Below are positions 1-5,179 of a stretch of 7,902 bases of DNA, one piece after another. A program made the translations under genes and the position numbers. The stretch's first letter is position 1. Every line of letters begins with the position of its first letter. The notes beneath the pieces are model-generated. The model was not told where the DNA came from. It worked only from the letters and a program-made list of their open reading frames with translations, and searched no databases. Source of the DNA: Clostridiales bacterium (GTDB lineage: Bacteria > Bacillota > Clostridia > Tissierellales > Dethiosulfatibacteraceae); assembly GCA_003539375.1 (NCBI GenBank), contig DPPH01000245.1, positions 1 to 7,902 on the forward strand, read 5' to 3'.

Positions 1-161
1 AGTGGACAGGTACAAGAATAGATTTAATCTTTGGTTCTAATGCACAGCTAAGAGCTGTCGCTGAAGTTTACGGTTCAGATGATGCCAAGGAAAAATTTGT
101 TAAAGACTTTATTACTGCTTGGAATAAAGTTATGAATGCAGACAGATTTGATCTGAAGTAA
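1..161 (+). CDS. katG: Catalase-peroxidase KatG, C-terminal end only (partial)
   Basis: Reading from base 3 gives 52 codons and a TAA stop at 159-161. The translation runs WTGTRIDLIFGSNAQLRA, then AEVYGSDDAKEKFVKDF and AWNKVMNADRFDL, which is the well-known end of bifunctional catalase-peroxidases (the (V/I)DL(I/V)FGS, AEVY and AWNKVMN..RFDL blocks). KatG is a heme enzyme that removes hydrogen peroxide by catalase and peroxidase activity in the cytoplasm. Only the tail of the C-terminal peroxidase-like domain is in the window, so the heme site cannot be checked. The gene is followed within 35 bases by a hairpin terminator and faces the aldolase/MoaE-like operon. The family assignment is secure from the motif; that the missing part is intact is assumed. 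Confidence 0.93.
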   Translation, partial: WTGTRIDLIFGSNAQLRAVAEVYGSDDAKEKFVKDFITAWNKVMNADRFDLK

Positions 162-192
162 GGCTAAAAGTATAAGACCTGGATTAATAAAT

Positions 193-224
193 ATAGAGAG
201 GGCTTAACCACCCTCTCTATTTTA
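193..224 (+). terminator. Intrinsic terminator after katG
   Basis: A perfect 10-bp stem (ATAGAGAGGG at 193-202 with CCCTCTCTAT at 211-220) with an 8-base loop is followed by TTTTAATT on the + strand. It lies between two convergent genes. On the minus strand the trailing sequence is ATTTATTAAT, a poorer U-tract, so it may also stop the aldolase/MoaE-like operon less efficiently. Confidence 0.85.
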
Positions 225-225
225 A

Positions 226-636
226 TTATTCTTTATGCTCTATTTCCGTAACGCATTGAGTTTTTATTTCTTCTACAAGAGCTTGAAGAGCATCTATTAC
301 GTGGGGTCTTATATCTCCTCCTACAAGAACATACATGATGTCATCACCTACTTTTAGACTCCCTTCATTCATCCATACTTTTACGTAAAATATCCCATCC
401 ATTTTCTTTGCCTTTTCAACGGCTTTATCTACTTTGGCCTTATCGTAGGAAAAATCCATTTTTGAAACTTCAGAACCGTCGTCTACACCTTTTCTTACTT
501 TTGCTTTAGGAGTTTTTCTTACAGTTCCATTGTGAACAAGATACATCCCTACCTTTAATGCTTCCATATCATCTTTTGCTTCCTTTAACCATTTGTCTAT
601 GGATGGTGATTCTTTCTTGATTTTATTTTCTACCAA
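226..636 (-). CDS. MoaE-like protein (molybdopterin synthase large-subunit family, divergent)
   Basis: 136 residues. It starts at a TTG codon (634-636); the choice rests on an AAAGGAAG ribosome binding site at 646-653, 9 bases upstream, and no ATG lies near it. By eye the protein follows the MoaE layout: a GMYLVHNGTVR block (residues 30-40) like MoaE's G-x-V-R strand, NEGSLKVGDD (90-99) like the HR.G.L..GD turn, GGDIRPHVIDAL (106-117) like the HR..AF helix, and an IK.. segment at the end. MoaE transfers sulfur from MoaD to precursor Z to make molybdopterin. K125 falls where E. coli MoaE has Lys119, but the position seven residues on, where E. coli has Lys126, is Ile132. No moaA, moaC, moaD or mogA is nearby. 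The gene lies 32 bases behind the aldolase gene, so the two are probably co-transcribed. The fold assignment is likely; sulfur-transfer activity is uncertain. Confidence 0.65.
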   Translation of the reverse strand: MVENKIKKESPSIDKWLKEAKDDMEALKVGMYLVHNGTVRKTPKAKVRKGVDDGSEVSKMDFSYDKAKVDKAVEKAKKMDGIFYVKVWMNEGSLKVGDDIMYVLVGGDIRPHVIDALQALVEEIKTQCVTEIEHKE

Positions 637-668
637 TTTTTCAAACTTCCTTTCTTCAAACTGAACTT

Positions 669-1556
669 CTAACTAATTGAAGCTTTATATATTTTTTCTA
701 TAGAATTTTTTATCATATTATTAAATTCTTCATCACTTTGACTAACATCAAGACCTTCTAGTAAAGCTCTTGAGAAGCTTGCAATAAGGTTATGATTTCT
801 TTCTAGTTTATCTACAGCTTCTTCTCTGCTGTATCCTCCAGAAAGAGCTACTACTCTCATTACTTGAGGATGCTGTATTATCTCTTTATAAAAATCATCT
901 TCATCAGGTAAAGATAATTTAAACATTACAACCTGGTCTTTACTTAAGGTTTCTAAATTTTTAAGGATTTCTTCTTTGAGTATTTTTTCAGACTCTCCTT
1001 TATCTTTACTCTTTATATCAACTTCCGGTTCTAATATTGGTACTAACCCGTTATCTGCTATTTTCTTTCCATATTCAAATTGCTGTTCTACTATTTTTTT
1101 GATACCTTCATTATTAGCTTCTTTTATCACAGATCTCATTTTAGTTCCAAATATATTTCTTTTCTTAGCTCTTTCTATTTTGGAATCTAAATCAGTTATT
1201 GGTTTCATCATTTGAACACCATTTTCCAAATCAGCAAGACCTTTATCTACCTTTAGGATAGGTAAAATACCTTTTTTCTCCCATAGATAATCTCCCGTAT
1301 ATAAACCTTCTACTTCTCTATCCATGGTCTGTTCAAATAGTATCGCTGCCAAAATATGCTCGGATGTAAATGCAGGACTAGTTACTATTCTAGTTCTCAT
1401 CTCGTGTACAAGATTAAACATTTCTTCTTCGTTATTATACTGGTCTTCACCTATGCCGTAACCTCTCAAAGCTTTTGGTGTGCTTCCACCACTTTGATCA
1501 AGTGCTGCTATAAATCCTTTACCATTTCTCATAATTTCGGCTTGTTTTTGATTCAT
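669..1556 (-). CDS. fda: Class I fructose-bisphosphate aldolase
   Basis: 295 residues, close to the ~296 of the staphylococcal-type class I aldolase. It cleaves fructose 1,6-bisphosphate to dihydroxyacetone phosphate and glyceraldehyde 3-phosphate (glycolysis/gluconeogenesis, cytoplasm) through a Schiff base and needs no metal. Visible signatures are FIAALDQSGGSTPKAL (residues 15-30), ILEPEVDI (174-181), MFKLSLP with the presumed Schiff-base lysine K213, and ALSGGYSREEA (237-247). I start at the ATG at 1554-1556 (MNQKQAEIM) because the AAGGAG at 1568-1573 is too close (2 bases) to serve the upstream GTG at 1563-1565. It is the first gene of an operon with the MoaE-like gene, under the promoter at 1652-1680. 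Nothing looks damaged. An additional class II aldolase elsewhere in the genome is possible but not visible. Confidence 0.93.
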   Translation of the reverse strand: MNQKQAEIMRNGKGFIAALDQSGGSTPKALRGYGIGEDQYNNEEEMFNLVHEMRTRIVTSPAFTSEHILAAILFEQTMDREVEGLYTGDYLWEKKGILPILKVDKGLADLENGVQMMKPITDLDSKIERAKKRNIFGTKMRSVIKEANNEGIKKIVEQQFEYGKKIADNGLVPILEPEVDIKSKDKGESEKILKEEILKNLETLSKDQVVMFKLSLPDEDDFYKEIIQHPQVMRVVALSGGYSREEAVDKLERNHNLIASFSRALLEGLDVSQSDEEFNNMIKNSIEKIYKASIS

Positions 1557-1582
1557 TTTATACACCTCTCCTTAATTTATTT

Positions 1583-1609
1583 TTCTAGTTTTTATCTATT
1601 TAACTAGAA
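1583..1609 (-). repeat. Inverted repeat in the aldolase 5' leader
   Basis: TTCTAGTT (1583-1590) and AACTAGAA (1602-1609) are perfect complements around an 11-base loop. They lie in the transcribed leader between the predicted promoter and the ribosome binding site of the aldolase gene. It may be an mRNA hairpin or an operator for an unknown protein. No function is shown. Confidence 0.4.
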
Positions 1610-1651
1610 TTTATAAATAATAATTTTAAATAAATGTCCCACCTAATTATT

Positions 1652-1680
1652 ATTATATGACTTTATCGCAATAATCACAA
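1652..1680 (-). promoter_or_regulatory. Promoter of the aldolase/MoaE-like operon
   Basis: On the minus strand there is TTGTGA (1675-1680), a 17-base spacer and a perfect TATAAT (1652-1657), followed about 90 bases later by the aldolase start. This is a good sigma-A type promoter. The -35 hexamer also contains TGTGA, the half-site of the Crp-like operator at 2492-2517, but the second half here (CGATA) is poor, so control by the neighbouring regulator is only a weak possibility. Confidence 0.7.
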
Positions 1681-1716
1681 GGTTGTATGCATTAAGTTTA
1701 TAACAAATGCTTTAAT

Positions 1717-2436
1717 TTAATACCTTTCAAAATAAGTTTTATCAATTATCAAAATCTGTTTGTTATCTAAAATTTTAAGTATGCCCTCGTCTGCTAATTT
1801 CGATAGTTTTCTACTAACTGTTTCCCTTGTAACTCCTACAAAATTTGCCATATCTTCTCTAGTCAATTCCAAGTTAATTATTATACCATCAGCCCTTTTT
1901 TCTCCTGATTGTTTTATTAATCTATTTATCAAAAATCTAAGTCTTGAATCTCCATCATTAGATGCAATAGCGCCTACTAATTTTTCTAAAGATGTAATTT
2001 TTTCATATGTTGACTCTAATACTGCGAAAATTACTTCAGGATTATTTTTGATAAATTCGTCAAATTTATATTTTGGTATAGTACAAACAAAACTCTCTTT
2101 TAATGCTACTAAATCATATTGGGATTCCGCTTTTTTTAATAGTGAAAGTTCTCCTATACTATCTCCCTCATTCAAAATATATAAAATTTGTTCTTTACCT
2201 TCCTCATTATATGATACGGCTTTTAAACTTCCATGATTCACAATATATAACCTATCAAAGTCATCGCCAAAGCGAAGTACTATATCTCCTTTTTTATAGT
2301 GCTTACGTTCTATAAGACTAGTAATAGTATTAAGTTGACTCTCATTTAATTTTGAAAATAACGAGACTTTCTTTGTACACAATTTACTACCACATGTAAT
2401 ACATCCTTCTGTAGGGAAATTAAAAGTCTTTTCCAT
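1717..2436 (-). CDS. Crp/Fnr family transcriptional regulator with N-terminal cysteine cluster
   Basis: 239 residues. Order of parts: an N-terminal Cys motif C12-x2-C15-x4-C20, a cyclic-nucleotide-binding-type beta-roll (about 24-140, with GDIVLRFGDDFDRLYIV and GDSIGELSLL), a dimerisation helix (about 135-160), and a winged helix-turn-helix (about 165-239). The recognition helix reads TRETVSRKLSKL (203-214). RETV-x-R is the CRP-type pattern that reads TGTGA, not the FNR pattern (V-E-T-x-S-R) that reads TTGAT. A fourth cysteine, C118, lies about where E. coli FNR has C122. The protein may therefore bind an oxygen- or NO-sensitive Fe-S cluster; this is inference. The start is set by GGGAGG 9 bases upstream. 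It is divergent from ric across 145 bp containing a matching palindrome, so it probably controls ric and itself. It could also be called FNR-like or HcpR-like; the effector is not decided by sequence. Confidence 0.9.
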   Translation of the reverse strand: MEKTFNFPTEGCITCGSKLCTKKVSLFSKLNESQLNTITSLIERKHYKKGDIVLRFGDDFDRLYIVNHGSLKAVSYNEEGKEQILYILNEGDSIGELSLLKKAESQYDLVALKESFVCTIPKYKFDEFIKNNPEVIFAVLESTYEKITSLEKLVGAIASNDGDSRLRFLINRLIKQSGEKRADGIIINLELTREDMANFVGVTRETVSRKLSKLADEGILKILDNKQILIIDKTYFERY

Positions 2437-2464
2437 ATTTAAATACCTCCCAATAGTTAAAATA

Positions 2465-2490
2465 ATTATATCATAAATTTATATAAAAGT
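2465..2490 (-). promoter_or_regulatory. Probable promoter of the Crp/Fnr regulator gene
   Basis: On the minus strand a perfect TATAAT lies at 2465-2470, 28 bases upstream of the start codon at 2436. Seventeen bases further upstream only a weak -35 (TCAACT) is found, just next to the palindrome at 2492-2517. The predicted transcription start near 2458 puts the palindrome at about -46, so the operator could activate or modulate this promoter. Confidence 0.5.
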
Positions 2491-2491
2491 T

Positions 2492-2517
2492 GATTGTGTG
2501 AGGCAAATCACATAATC
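2492..2517. promoter_or_regulatory. Crp-like operator shared by the regulator and ric
   Basis: TGTGA (2497-2501), GGCAAA, TCACA (2508-2512) is a perfect inverted repeat with the 6-base spacer of Crp-type sites. Four more bases on each side also pair (GATT at 2492-2495 with AATC at 2514-2517), leaving only one mismatched pair in 26 bp. The half-site fits the RETVSR recognition helix of the adjacent regulator. Its centre is about 40 bases upstream of the predicted ric transcription start, the usual position for class II activation. Confidence 0.75.
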
Positions 2518-2531
2518 TTTAAAATTTAAAT

Positions 2532-2537
2532 GATAAT
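2532..2537 (+). promoter_or_regulatory. Predicted -10 box of ric (activator-dependent promoter)
   Basis: GATAAT matches the -10 consensus in 5 of 6 positions. The place for a -35 box (around 2509-2514) reads CACATA, which is poor and is covered by the downstream arm of the Crp-like palindrome. A good -10 with a missing -35 and an operator near -40 is the usual design of a promoter that needs a bound Crp/Fnr activator. Confidence 0.5.
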
Positions 2538-2581
2538 ATTTAATTAACAAGTTAAGAAAAAACAAAAAGGAGATGAGATAA

Positions 2582-3259
2582 ATGAAAAAATTTAATATTA
2601 ATCAAACAATAGGTGAAAGTGTTACAGTCCATCCTGAGTTGGTAAAGATATATATGGATTATGGAGTAGATTTTTGCTGTGGTGGAGATAGGACAGTAAA
2701 AGAAGCTGTAGAAAAAGATACAGATAAGGTTGAAGAACTAATCCTTGATGCAGAAAAAGCACTAGAAGAAGCTTCAATGGTATCAGTAGAGTCTAAAAAT
2801 CTAAAATTATCAGATTTATCTTCTGAGCAGTTAGTTAACAGAATCCTCTCTAAACATCACAGTTATTTGAAAAAAGAATTACCGGTGATTTCCAATCTGA
2901 TGTCTAAAGTCTTAATGGTTCATGGAGAAAATCATGAAGAATTATTTGAAATTCATAAATTATTTGGACAATTAAAAACAGATCTTGAAAGCCATTTAGT
3001 TAAAGAAGAGGTAATGCTGTTTCCAAAACTCAAAGAAAATGATTCTAGCAGCAAATCTTTAATAATTGAACTTGAAGATGAACACGATGTTGCTGGTGAT
3101 GCACTTCACATACTTACTGAATTAACTGATCACTTTACTTTACCTGAAGATGCTTGTTCATCCTACGAAATGCTTTATGAGAAATTTAAAACCTTTGTAT
3201 CTGATATGTACATGCACGTACATACTGAAAACAACATACTCTTTAAAAGATTTGCTTAA
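2582..3259 (+). CDS. ric: RIC-type iron-sulfur cluster repair di-iron protein (ScdA/YtfE family)
   Basis: 225 residues, the normal length. The N-terminal ScdA/DUF542 domain (about 1-60) has the family motif DFCCGG with C32 and C33. The C-terminal hemerythrin-like four-helix domain (about 80-225) keeps the expected iron ligands when aligned by eye with E. coli YtfE: H93 (KHHSYL), H138 and E142 (SHLVKEE), H168 (EDEHDVAG), H212 and E216 (HVHTENNILF). Proteins of this family restore Fe-S clusters damaged by nitric oxide or peroxide, in the cytoplasm. AAAGGAG at 2566-2572 sets the start. It is divergent from the Crp/Fnr regulator, preceded by the shared palindrome, and followed directly by a terminator, so it is a single-gene unit. 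Nearby katG fits a stress role. Confidence 0.95.
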   Translation: MKKFNINQTIGESVTVHPELVKIYMDYGVDFCCGGDRTVKEAVEKDTDKVEELILDAEKALEEASMVSVESKNLKLSDLSSEQLVNRILSKHHSYLKKELPVISNLMSKVLMVHGENHEELFEIHKLFGQLKTDLESHLVKEEVMLFPKLKENDSSSKSLIIELEDEHDVAGDALHILTELTDHFTLPEDACSSYEMLYEKFKTFVSDMYMHVHTENNILFKRFA

Positions 3260-3263
3260 TAGT

Positions 3264-3304
3264 AAACCACTACATAGATCTAGTTAGTTATATGTAGTGG
3301 TTTT
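3264..3304 (+). terminator. Intrinsic terminator after ric
   Basis: A perfect 13-bp stem (AAACCACTACATA at 3264-3276 with TATGTAGTGGTTT at 3291-3303) with a 14-base loop ends in TTTT, starting five bases after the ric stop codon. On the minus strand it is followed by ACTATT, so termination of the facing DUF3795 gene here would be weak. Confidence 0.88.
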
Positions 3305-3344
3305 ATCATTCTATACTCTTTTAATTATAATTACCTATATAACA

Positions 3345-3830
3345 TCATTTTTTATCCCATCTATATTTTCTATTTTTCACTAATATATCTATATTACAGT
3401 TTAGACATAATCCATTATGACAACATATTACGTCACCAAATCGAGAGCACTTCCACTTTTTTTCCTCTTCTTTCAAAAATATATCAATACCATGTTTTCT
3501 TATGTACTCAAGATTGTCAATCATGCTCATATGATATTTAGTCCTATAACGTTTATCTAGTGATTTTAATCTTTTGCATGGAAAATCTCCACACTCATAA
3601 CAAAAACGTATTTTCCCTTTTCCTAACAACTCACACTTATCAGCCATATGAGTGCAATTTTTGCCTCTAGGTATACACCCCGGGCAGTATTTCCTATGAA
3701 ATCCTTTCTTGTTAAGATCTTTTTCTTTAAACTGAAAGGCTACACATATTTTACAATTCATACCGCATGGAGCAATTAAGTCTTTTTTCATAGGATAGCC
3801 ACAACTTTGACAAAATTTATATTCTTTCAT
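3345..3830 (-). CDS. DUF3795-type cysteine-rich protein with N-terminal zinc-ribbon motif
   Basis: 161 residues with 17 cysteines. The N-terminus FCQSCGYPM (residues 6-14) is a CxxC knuckle like the small putative zinc-ribbon domains fused to clostridial proteins. The rest resembles DUF3795: APCGMNCKICVAF (20-32), CPGC (49-52), FCYECGDFPCKRL (76-88), and a closing W-x-C...ICCHNGLCLNC block (126-145). The cysteine pairs suggest binding of zinc or an Fe-S cluster; the function of the family is not known. GGAGG 7 bases before the ATG sets the start. It stands alone between the ric terminator and the divergent padR operon. No clear promoter was found on its side, although an AT-rich TATTAT lies about 30 bases before the start. 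Confidence 0.75.
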   Translation of the reverse strand: MKEYKFCQSCGYPMKKDLIAPCGMNCKICVAFQFKEKDLNKKGFHRKYCPGCIPRGKNCTHMADKCELLGKGKIRFCYECGDFPCKRLKSLDKRYRTKYHMSMIDNLEYIRKHGIDIFLKEEEKKWKCSRFGDVICCHNGLCLNCNIDILVKNRKYRWDKK

Positions 3831-4070
3831 ATGAATACCTCCATTTTTTAATTGAAAATAATATTTAATTTATCTCACATTTATGATTACATCTCCAATT
3901 TCAGGGTAAACATATGAAAAATAAGAGCTCTCCATCTAGTCTTCCCTTTCTTTTTGATTTTAAAGAGAGGGAAGTGTTTTTTCAATACTTCTTCAATTAA
4001 TACTTTATTATATCACATTTATTTTATATTAAGCTAAGCATACTAATAATTTTCAAATAAACCTATAATA
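3831..4070. other. Intergenic region between divergent DUF3795 and padR genes
   Basis: The gene-free stretch runs from 3831 to 4152. Its left half is AT-rich and carries the ribosome binding site of the DUF3795 gene and, at 3941-3982, a plus-strand terminator. Its right end (4071-4152) holds the padR operators, promoter and ribosome binding site. I see no RNA gene family or riboswitch that I recognise in 3850-3940. Confidence 0.6.
3941..3982 (+). terminator. Intrinsic terminator without an evident upstream gene
   Basis: The stem CTTCCCTTTCTTT (3941-3953) pairs with AAAGAGAGGGAAG (3962-3974), 13 bp with one G-U pair and an 8-base loop, and is followed by TGTTTTTT. The U-tract is on the + strand only. 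The nearest + strand gene upstream (ric) already has its own terminator 640 bases earlier, so this one either ends an unannotated short transcript or shields the padR promoter. Confidence 0.75.
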
Positions 4071-4139
4071 TATCTTGACACGATATATCACGATGTGATA
4101 TATTTATTGTATCGAGATGCGATATAGCATGATTTGATA
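4071..4139. promoter_or_regulatory. Array of four 15-bp TATC-N7-GATA operators at padR
   Basis: Four boxes are visible: 4071-4085, 4086-4100, 4110-4124 (all perfect TATC-N7-GATA) and 4125-4139 (TAGC-N7-GATA). Boxes 1-2 and 3-4 abut exactly; a 9-base gap separates the pairs. Box 1 contains the -35 hexamer and box 2 reaches the -10, so binding should block the promoter. Boxes 2 extended (4083-4103) form a 9+3+9 perfect palindrome. The position suggests self-repression by the PadR protein encoded just downstream; binding is inferred. Confidence 0.7.
4075..4104 (+). promoter_or_regulatory. Promoter of the padR-DUF2812 operon
   Basis: A perfect TTGACA (4075-4080), an 18-base spacer and TATATT (4099-4104, 5 of 6 matches) lie about 50 bases before the padR start. 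The promoter is embedded in the TATC-N7-GATA boxes. Confidence 0.65.
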
Positions 4140-4152
4140 TAGGAGGTTTTAA

Positions 4153-4482
4153 ATGGATACTGATAAACTGAAACAAAATTATCTACCTATGACTGAAACA
4201 GCATATTATATTCTTTTATCTCTTCATGAAGCAAAACATGGTTATGGAATAATGCAGCATGTTGAGAATTTAACTGAAGGAAGAATTAATATCGGAGCAG
4301 GAACAATGTATGGTACTCTATCAAAGTTGGAAAAAGAAAATTTGATTATTCAAGAAAAAGAAATCGATAGAAAGAAAATTTATAAACTAAGTACTAAAGG
4401 TCAAAAAGTTCTAATGTTAGAATTAGAAAGACTTGAAAAGCTATTAAAAGACGGAAAGAATGAAATAGGAGGATTAAAATGA
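4153..4482 (+). CDS. PadR family transcriptional regulator
   Basis: 109 residues, a short PadR of the subfamily with a winged helix and one C-terminal dimerisation helix. Signatures are TETAYYILLSLHEAKHGYGI (residues 14-33), GAGTMYGTLSKLEKENLI (48-65, recognition helix) and the wing EKEIDRKKIYKLSTKG (68-83), followed by a Leu-rich helix. Such proteins usually repress their own operon and are released by a hydrophobic ligand. AGGAGG with a 6-base spacer precedes the ATG. The stop overlaps the next start (ATGA), showing a translationally coupled pair with a DUF2812 membrane protein, a common arrangement in Firmicutes. The operator array upstream supports autoregulation. The inducer is unknown. 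Confidence 0.92.
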   Translation: MDTDKLKQNYLPMTETAYYILLSLHEAKHGYGIMQHVENLTEGRINIGAGTMYGTLSKLEKENLIIQEKEIDRKKIYKLSTKGQKVLMLELERLEKLLKDGKNEIGGLK

Positions 4483-5003
4483 AAACAATAAAAACTAAGT
4501 GGTTTTGGTGGTGGGGCTGGAACCCTCAAAAAGTTGAAGATTGGTTGGAAGAAATGGAAGCTGTTGGTTGGAATCTTTACCAAGTTGATATGTGGGGAGT
4601 TAGATTTAAATTCAAAAAAGATAAAACCCAAACTATAAGATACTGTGTGGATTTTCAAGCGTCAATTGATGAAAACTATTTAAGCATTTCAAAAGACGAT
4701 GGTTGGAAAATGGTATGGTCTGGAGCAGGAGGCTGGTATCTGTGGAAAAAACCTTATGAAGAAAAAAGACCTGAAATTTTTACTGATACAGCCTCCCTAA
4801 TTGAAAGAAATAACCGTCTCTCTAAAATTCTTGTACCATTTTTTGTATTAATAATAGCAATATTTATTTTTTTACTTATCAACCGTGACCATGGAAATGA
4901 GTTTTTAATAGGATTGTATGTTGTTTTGATTAGCTTTTACGGATTCTTGTTTTATAAACTACAAAGATATAATAACAAACTAAAAAGTGATATTAAGGAA
5001 TAG
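4479..5003 (+). CDS. DUF2812 domain membrane protein
   Basis: 174 residues. The N-terminal cytoplasmic part (about 1-95) matches the DUF2812 pattern: KTKWFWWWGWNPQKVEDWLE near the start, EMEAVGWNLYQVDMWGVRF in the middle, a YCVDFQ strand (55-60), and DDGWKMVWSGAGGWYLWKKP (73-92). It holds 12 tryptophans, all before residue 90. Two hydrophobic segments follow (about 116-135 and 142-160), and a Lys-rich tail ends the protein. There is no signal peptide. The start ATG overlaps the padR stop by four bases, with AGGAGG at 4467-4472 inside padR. The family function is not known; genes of this type are commonly co-transcribed with padR, so the protein may act in the response controlled by PadR, for example by sensing a ligand or membrane state. 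No clear terminator follows. Confidence 0.85.
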   Translation: MKTIKTKWFWWWGWNPQKVEDWLEEMEAVGWNLYQVDMWGVRFKFKKDKTQTIRYCVDFQASIDENYLSISKDDGWKMVWSGAGGWYLWKKPYEEKRPEIFTDTASLIERNNRLSKILVPFFVLIIAIFIFLLINRDHGNEFLIGLYVVLISFYGFLFYKLQRYNNKLKSDIKE

Positions 5004-5008
5004 TATAA

Positions 5009-5131
5009 TCATTTCATTGTTTGATTAATTTCACCTTTGCCACCAAAATACTTAACCTCCCCATAAGACCCGTTAATAAAGGTAAGTTGAGGTGGTCTGT
5101 GTCCCAAATCCACATGCCACCTTACAATAAC
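5009..5131 (-). pseudogene. Possible decayed ORF fragment, product unknown
   Basis: An open minus-strand frame of 40 codons, running from just after an in-frame TAG (5132-5134) to a TGA at 5009-5011, reads like protein: it contains VRWHVDLGHRPPQLTFINGS and YGEVKYFGGKGEINQTMK. There is no start codon with a correctly spaced ribosome binding site, and the frame is broken upstream, so if real it is the 3' end of a lost gene. A second minus-strand frame is also open here (ATG at 5114-5116), so the reading is not certain. I do not recognise the family. Confidence 0.25.
5088..5124. repeat. Imperfect hairpin in the convergent gap
   Basis: TGAGGTGG (5088-5095) pairs with CCACCTTA (5117-5124, one G-T pair), then after a 2x2 internal loop TGTG (5098-5101) pairs with CACA (5111-5114) around a 9-base loop. 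No T-tract follows on either strand, so it is not a standard terminator. It lies in the 5004-5179 gap between the convergent DUF2812 and acetyltransferase genes. Confidence 0.4.
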
Positions 5132-5179
5132 CTAGTTTGGATACTACACACTCTTCAATTGTACAAAGCAGTCATTGAT

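Noticed and set aside
976..1215. 79-codon plus-strand ORF inside the aldolase gene
   Set aside because: Antisense to a well-recognised enzyme, without a ribosome binding site; Ser/Ile/Phe-rich as expected from the reverse of AT-rich coding DNA.
1356..1607. 83-codon plus-strand ORF over the aldolase start
   Set aside because: Antisense shadow of the aldolase gene and its leader; no ribosome binding site or domain.
1663..1680. Second Crp-like operator at the aldolase promoter (TTGTGA...CGATAA)
   Set aside because: Only one half-site is good; the other half matches at 2 of 5 positions, and the good half is explained by the -35 hexamer.
1687..1712. GCATT...AATGC hairpin as terminator of the Crp/Fnr gene
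   Set aside because: Only 5 bp with a long loop, and on the minus strand it is followed by ATACAACC without a T-tract.
1760..2315. Plus-strand ORFs (158 and 70 codons) inside the Crp/Fnr gene
   Set aside because: Antisense to a clear regulator gene, no start signals, no recognisable motifs.
3914..4000. 28-codon plus-strand ORF (ATG at 3914) over the orphan terminator
   Set aside because: No good ribosome binding site, and most of it is the terminator stem itself.
4401..4658. 85-codon minus-strand ORF across the padR/DUF2812 junction
   Set aside because: Reverse reading of the two overlapping real genes; Phe/Ser/Pro-rich low-complexity product.
5003..5032. AATCA...TGATT hairpin as terminator of the DUF2812 gene
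   Set aside because: A 5-bp AT-rich stem without a T-tract is too weak to call.
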